64,000 bases of DNA, taken from contig NC_061064.1 in assembly GCF_021917145.1 (NCBI RefSeq), positions 2,349,053-2,413,052 on the forward strand. The letters are read 5' to 3'. Source of the stretch: Hypomesus transpacificus (taxonomy: Eukaryota; Chordata; Actinopteri; Osmeriformes; Osmeridae). The notes beneath the pieces are model-generated. The model did not search any database, was not told where the DNA came from, and worked only from the letters and a program-made list of their open reading frames with translations. Below, piece by piece: positions 60,216-64,000 of this stretch. A program made the position numbers and the translations under genes. Positions within the stretch are counted from its first letter, which is position 1; the number at the start of each line of letters is the position of its first letter.

Positions 60216-63200
60216 GTCCCTAACTGACCTGTCTGGTTTTAGTTGACATGGAGTGGGGTGTCTCCCCGCCCGAACAAGTTCAACGATGAGGACTTATGGA
60301 AGGTGAGTAAGTGCTTCCTAAACCAGCGACACCTCAGACTCCACTTCCACTTGTAATCTCACATTTACAGGTGACATTTACTCTAAGCTTCACCAATTAG
60401 CTTCCATGTCCTGTGTCCCAGGAGGAGGATGTGAACTCTGACCAGAGCCTGAAGGAGTTTGAAGGAGCCACCCTGCGCTACGCCTCCATCAACCTCAGGT
60501 GGGATGTGAGGACGTCTCTAGGTGAGGTCTTACCAGGTAGTCTTGGTCTGTTCACACGTCTCATCCTGTCTCTTCACTGTTGTCCCCAGCTGCTCCCAGT
60601 CTGAGGGCAGAGAGAAGCTGGATTCTCTCATCAATGACCCAGACACCAAGGTATGTACTCATGCATGTGGGTGTTTTTATAGTTTGACCTTGTGACCTCC
60701 ACAGGCATTTCACCAAGTCTCTCTCTACTTCTGCCTCTCTCTCCCCCCTCTCCCCCTCCCTCCCTCCCTCCCTCCCTCCCTCCCTCCCTCCCTCCCTCCC
60801 TCCCTCCCTCCCTCCCTCCCTCCCTCCCTCCCTCCCTCCCTCCCTCCCTCCCTCCACCTCTCCTCCTCTCCCTGCCTCCACCTCTCTCCCTGCACCTCTC
60901 CCCCTCCCTCCTCTCCTTCCCTCCTCTCTCCCTCCTCTCTCCCTCCTCTCTCCCCCCTCCTTCCTCTCCCTCTCTCCTCTCCCTCTCTTTCTCTCCCCCT
61001 CCGTCCTCTCTCCCCCTCTCTCCTGTCTCCCCCTTCCTGCCCATCCCTCCTCTCCCTCCCTCCTCTCCCTCTCTCCTCCTCTCTCCCCATCCCTCCTCTC
61101 CCTCCCTCCTCTCCCTCTCTCCTCCTCTCTCCCCTTCCCTCCTCTCTCTCCCCCACCCCCACCCTCCCTCCCCCCCATCAGGTGTTTGCAGTGCGCTCAC
61201 TGGGCTGGGTGGAGATTTCCGAGGAGGAGATGGCCCCAGGAAAGAGCAGCGTCGCCGTGAACAACTGCATCCGCCAGCTGTCCTACCACAAGCACAACCT
61301 GCACGACACAGCTGGGATCTGGGGGGAGGTGAGGGGGCGGAGTCTGAGGTCAGCCAGCCCTCCAGGGGGCGCTGTGGTGTATGATGGCTGGACTGAGGGG
61401 ATGTTTGATGGGGTGTCTTTTCTCCCCCACAGGGCAAAGACATGCTCCTGGTTCTGGAGAACGAGACGCTGAATCTGATTGACCCTTTGGGCCAGACTGT
61501 GCTGCACTCTCAGCCTATCGTCAGCATTCGAGTGTGGGGCGTGGGGCGGGACAATGGCAGGTCAGTATCTAGGCAGATTAGCCAAATCAGGCTTGCTTGT
61601 GCATCTGTTGACTAAAAAGAAACAGGTTATTAGAGTTATTCCTTCAAAGCCCTGCTCTGTTTCCCTTGTATGTTTTGAGTTGATTGATTGATTTGTCATG
61701 CTTGATTTGCTTTCTCTCCGACCCGCTGCCCTCGGCCTATCAGGGACAGGTAGTGTATGATTGACACACCCACCATCTCTCATCCCATGGCCCCATGATG
61801 TGTAGTGACTGTAGTGCTGGTAGTCTCACTGGCAGGCCACACCCCCTGTCTGTACAGGCCACGCCCCTCTGCTGCTGCCTCTCCACTGGCTCGTGTTGTA
61901 GTGTCAGTAGATACATTCACCCATGTCAGATAATGACCACTAACTCTCGAAAGCTCCCAACGTTTTTGTGACTGTAGAACCGTCGACCTTGCTTTCATCC
62001 CTAAAGGCCATCCGTGTCATGTCTCATTGTCAGTGAGAGAGTGTGAGAGAGTGTGAGAGAGTGTGAGAGAGTGTGAGAGAGTGTGAGAGAGTGTGAGAGA
62101 GTGTGAGAGAGTGTGAGAAAGTGTGAGAGTGTGAGAGAGTGAGAGAGAGTGTGAGAGAGTGAGAGAGAGTGAGAGAGAGAGTGAGAAAGAGAGTGAGAGA
62201 GAGAGAGAGTGAGAGAGTGAGAGAATGGGTGAGAGGAAGTGAGAAGGAGTGAAAGAAAGTGAGAGAGTGAGAGAGAGAGAGCTGCTTGACTGACATCAGT
62301 TCTGGTCTGTATTCCTTCCAGGGACTTTGCCTATGTGGCCAGAGACAAACTGAGCCATGTGCTGAAGTGTCACGTGTTCCGGTGTGACACGCCGGCTAAG
62401 AACATAGCCACCAGTATGCATGACATCTGCTCCAAGGTAAGGACAGAAATCTTTCATATGGAGTTCAATGATTTACATTAGGCCACAGATATTCTTCCTG
62501 GTTGAGAGGGGCTGATTCAACCCACCAAGCTGATCCTGAATGTGTTGTAGGGAGTCAGATGGCTGAGCGGTGAGGGAGTCGGGCTAGTAATCAGAAGGTT
62601 GCCGGATCGATTCCCGATTCCGCCGTGCCACATGTTGTGTCCTTGGGCAAGGCACTTCACCCTACTTGCCCCCTACAGGGGGAATGTCCCTGTACTTACT
62701 GTAAGTCGCTCTGGATAAGAGCGTCTACTATATGTTGTTGTTTGCGTTCCTCTTCAGATCATGGCCCAGAGGAAGACGTCTAAGACCTCTGTGAACAAAC
62801 TCAACATGGATCCTACCAGACTAGCTGACATTCCTTTCCAGGGTAAGAACCAGTGACCCCCTGACCTCACCCTGAACCCCCAAGCTCCTGCATCTTGACC
62901 CCTGACCTCACCCTGAACCCCCAAGCTCCTGCATCTTGACCTCTGACCTCACCCTGAACCCCCCAAGCTCCTGCATCTTGACCCCTGACCTCACCCTGAA
63001 CCCCCCAAGCTCCTGCATCTTGACCCCTGACCTCACCCTGAACCCCCCAAGCTCCTGCATTTTGACCTCTGACCTCACCCTGAACCCCCCAAGCTCCTGC
63101 ATCTTGACCCCTGACCTCACCCTGAACCCCCCAAGCTCTTGCATCTTGACCTCTGACCTCACCCTGAACCCCCCAAGCTCCTGCATCTTGACCCCTGACC

Positions 63201-63792
63201 TCACCCTGAACCCCCCAAGCTCCTGCATTTTGACCTCTGACCTCACCCTGAACCCCCCAAGCTCCTGCATCTTGACCCCTGACCTCACCCTGAACCCCCA
63301 AGCTCCTGCATCTTGACCTCTGACCTCACCCTGAACCCCCCAAGCTCCTGCATCTTGACCCCTGACCTCACCCTGAACCCCCAAGCTCCTGCATCTTGAC
63401 CTCTGACCTCACCCTGAACCCCCCAAGCTCCTGCATCTTGACCCCTGACCTCACCCTGAACCCCCCAAGCTCCTGCATCTTGACCTCTGACCTCACCCTG
63501 AACCCCCAAGCTCCTGCATCTTGACCCCTGACCTCACCCTGAACCCCCAAGCTCCTGCATCTTGACCTCTGACCTCACCCTGAACCCCCAAGCTCCTGCA
63601 TCTTGACCCCTGACCTCACCCTGAACCCCCAAGCTCCTGCATCTGAAACCAAACTAATCTTTCCTCCTCAATCTCATCTCCACCCTTCCTCATCTCTCCT
63701 CTAAACGACAGAATTCCCAGCGCCAAAAAACGAGCTGGTCCAGCGTTTCCAGGTGTCTTACCTGGGTAACGTTCCTGTAGCCAAACCTGCAG
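58321..63792 (+). CDS. apbb1: Fe65 family APP-binding adaptor (apbb1-like), 3' end outside window
   Basis: Adaptor that binds the APP cytoplasmic tail and nuclear partners. Exons: 58321-59077, 59357-59562, 60243-60302, 60422-60498, 60590-60650, 61182-61328, 61433-61560, optional microexon 61744-61749, 62322-62436, 62758-62842, 63712-63792. About 572 codons are visible. An acidic, Ser-rich N-terminus has [12 protein letters not shown] and [14 protein letters not shown]. The WW domain is at about 267-296 ([20 protein letters not shown], then TTQWEPP). PTB1 runs from about 388 ([20 protein letters not shown]) to CSKIMAQRK. PTB2 begins [20 protein letters not shown] and continues past the right edge. 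The N-terminal motif and the PTB2 start favour APBB1; parts of PTB1 ([27 protein letters not shown]) resemble APBB2, so the paralogue call is not final. Confidence 0.88.
59570..59940. repeat. GGCCTGGAGGGGA minisatellite (Fe65 gene intron)
   Basis: About 370 bp of GGCCTGGAGGGGAGG/GGCAGGCCTGGAGGAGA units, beginning just inside the intron after exon 59357-59562. It is very G-rich on the plus strand. Gly/Arg- and Pro/Ser-rich frames across it are artefacts. Confidence 0.95.
60142..60210. repeat. (TA)n microsatellite
   Basis: About 68 bp of TA in the Fe65 gene intron, flanked by CACA. Confidence 0.97.
60718..61178. repeat. (CTCC)n/CTCTCCCT polypyrimidine tract
   Basis: About 460 bp of pyrimidines, including about 100 bp of (CCTC)n at 60755-60855, leading directly into the acceptor at 61181. 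It may serve as an extreme polypyrimidine tract. Confidence 0.96.
61744..61749 (+). other. apbb1: Six-nucleotide microexon of the Fe65 gene (GGACAG)
   Basis: CCTATCAG|GGACAG|GTAGTG lies in the intron between exons 61433-61560 and 62322-62436. Inclusion inserts two residues, turning NGRDFAY into NGRDRDFAY without changing frame. Mammalian Fe65 has a 6-nt neuronal microexon at this same point (GRERDFAY versus GRDFAY). Size, phase and position all agree. Confidence 0.8.
62036..62282. repeat. (GTGAGA)n microsatellite
   Basis: About 245 bp of GTGAGAGA units, with GT-AG steps throughout, in the intron before exon 62322-62436. Confidence 0.96.
62550..62735 (+). repeat. tRNA-derived SINE, copy 6 (Fe65 gene intron)
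   Basis: TCAGATGGCTGAGCGGTGAG, CGGATCGATTCCCGATTCCG, CCTTGGGCAAGGCACTTCAC, tail CTCTGGATAAGAGCGTCTAC. It ends about 20 bases before the acceptor of exon 62758-62842. Confidence 0.88.
62855..63643. repeat. 41-42 bp minisatellite (Fe65 gene intron)
   Basis: About 19 units of CTGACCTCACCCTGAACCCC followed by CAAGCTCCTGCATCTTGACC. They alternate between two variants (GACCCCTGACC and GACCTCTGACC), which suggests expansion of a dimeric unit. Confidence 0.96.
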
Positions 63793-64000
63793 GTAAGGAA
63801 GGCTTTGGTAAGGAATGCTCTTTTTTTCTGCTCTTTATGAACTGCAATGGTGACAGTTTGTAGTCCTGTGTTGGTGTGTGTTGGGCAGAGGTAGTGTGAT
63901 TTGATGGGGTCTACAGATTACTTGGTGGGTTTGCATGGTTTCTGTCCAACTCAATCAGGAAGATGCACTCAAAGACTGCTCTGGTTGTCTCAGATGATCA

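Noticed and set aside
62867-63550. Long open frames encoding [14 protein letters not shown]-type and [11 protein letters not shown]-type repeats on both strands
   Set aside because: They are translations of the intronic 41-42 bp minisatellite, open in several frames on both strands, and lie between Fe65 exons that splice together in phase.

Overview
The window is nuclear DNA of a ray-finned (teleost) fish. The evidence is split vertebrate genes with GT-AG introns whose proteins align with known vertebrate families, fish-type single-exon olfactory-type receptors, dense CA/TG and purine microsatellites, and several copies of a tRNA-derived fish SINE. There is no prokaryotic, plasmid or viral gene organisation. 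Exon coordinates were read by eye from conserved protein sequence, splice-site dinucleotides and reading-phase continuity.

Layout. (1) 1-10230: nup98 on the minus strand, 20 coding exons giving a 930-residue Nup98 that ends just after the autoproteolytic HFS site. Any Nup96 exons would lie to the left of the window. (2) 10231-21920: three head-to-tail units, each with one intronless 323-residue odorant-receptor-like gene (minus strand) preceded by a 27-bp minisatellite array. A fourth, diverged receptor lies at 23668-24630 on the plus strand. (3) 25.3-29.94 kb: ppm1d (Wip1 phosphatase) on minus, head-to-head with (4) appbp2 (30365-35290, plus, 13 exons) across a 420-bp shared promoter that carries a perfect CRE. 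(5) usp32 (38268-51545, plus, 34 exons). The order ppm1d-appbp2-usp32 and its divergent start match human 17q23. (6) 53185-56839: a divergent single-pass membrane tyrosine-kinase-like gene (STYK1-like) with an in-frame stop and a long foldback element at one splice donor. (7) 58321 to the right edge: the 5' two-thirds of a Fe65 family gene (apbb1-like), with WW and PTB1 domains complete, PTB2 running off the window, and a 6-nt microexon.

These genes are not a pathway. nup98 serves the nuclear pore, ppm1d the damage response, appbp2 and apbb1 APP-related trafficking and signalling, and usp32 deubiquitination. The most informative parts are the receptor cluster (tandem duplication, gene-conversion mosaic, loss of a 5'UTR splice donor in one copy, LINE insertion, telomere-like minisatellites), the damaged kinase gene, an apparent homopolymer frameshift in usp32 and the conserved microexon in the Fe65 gene. 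I see no wholly new biological system.
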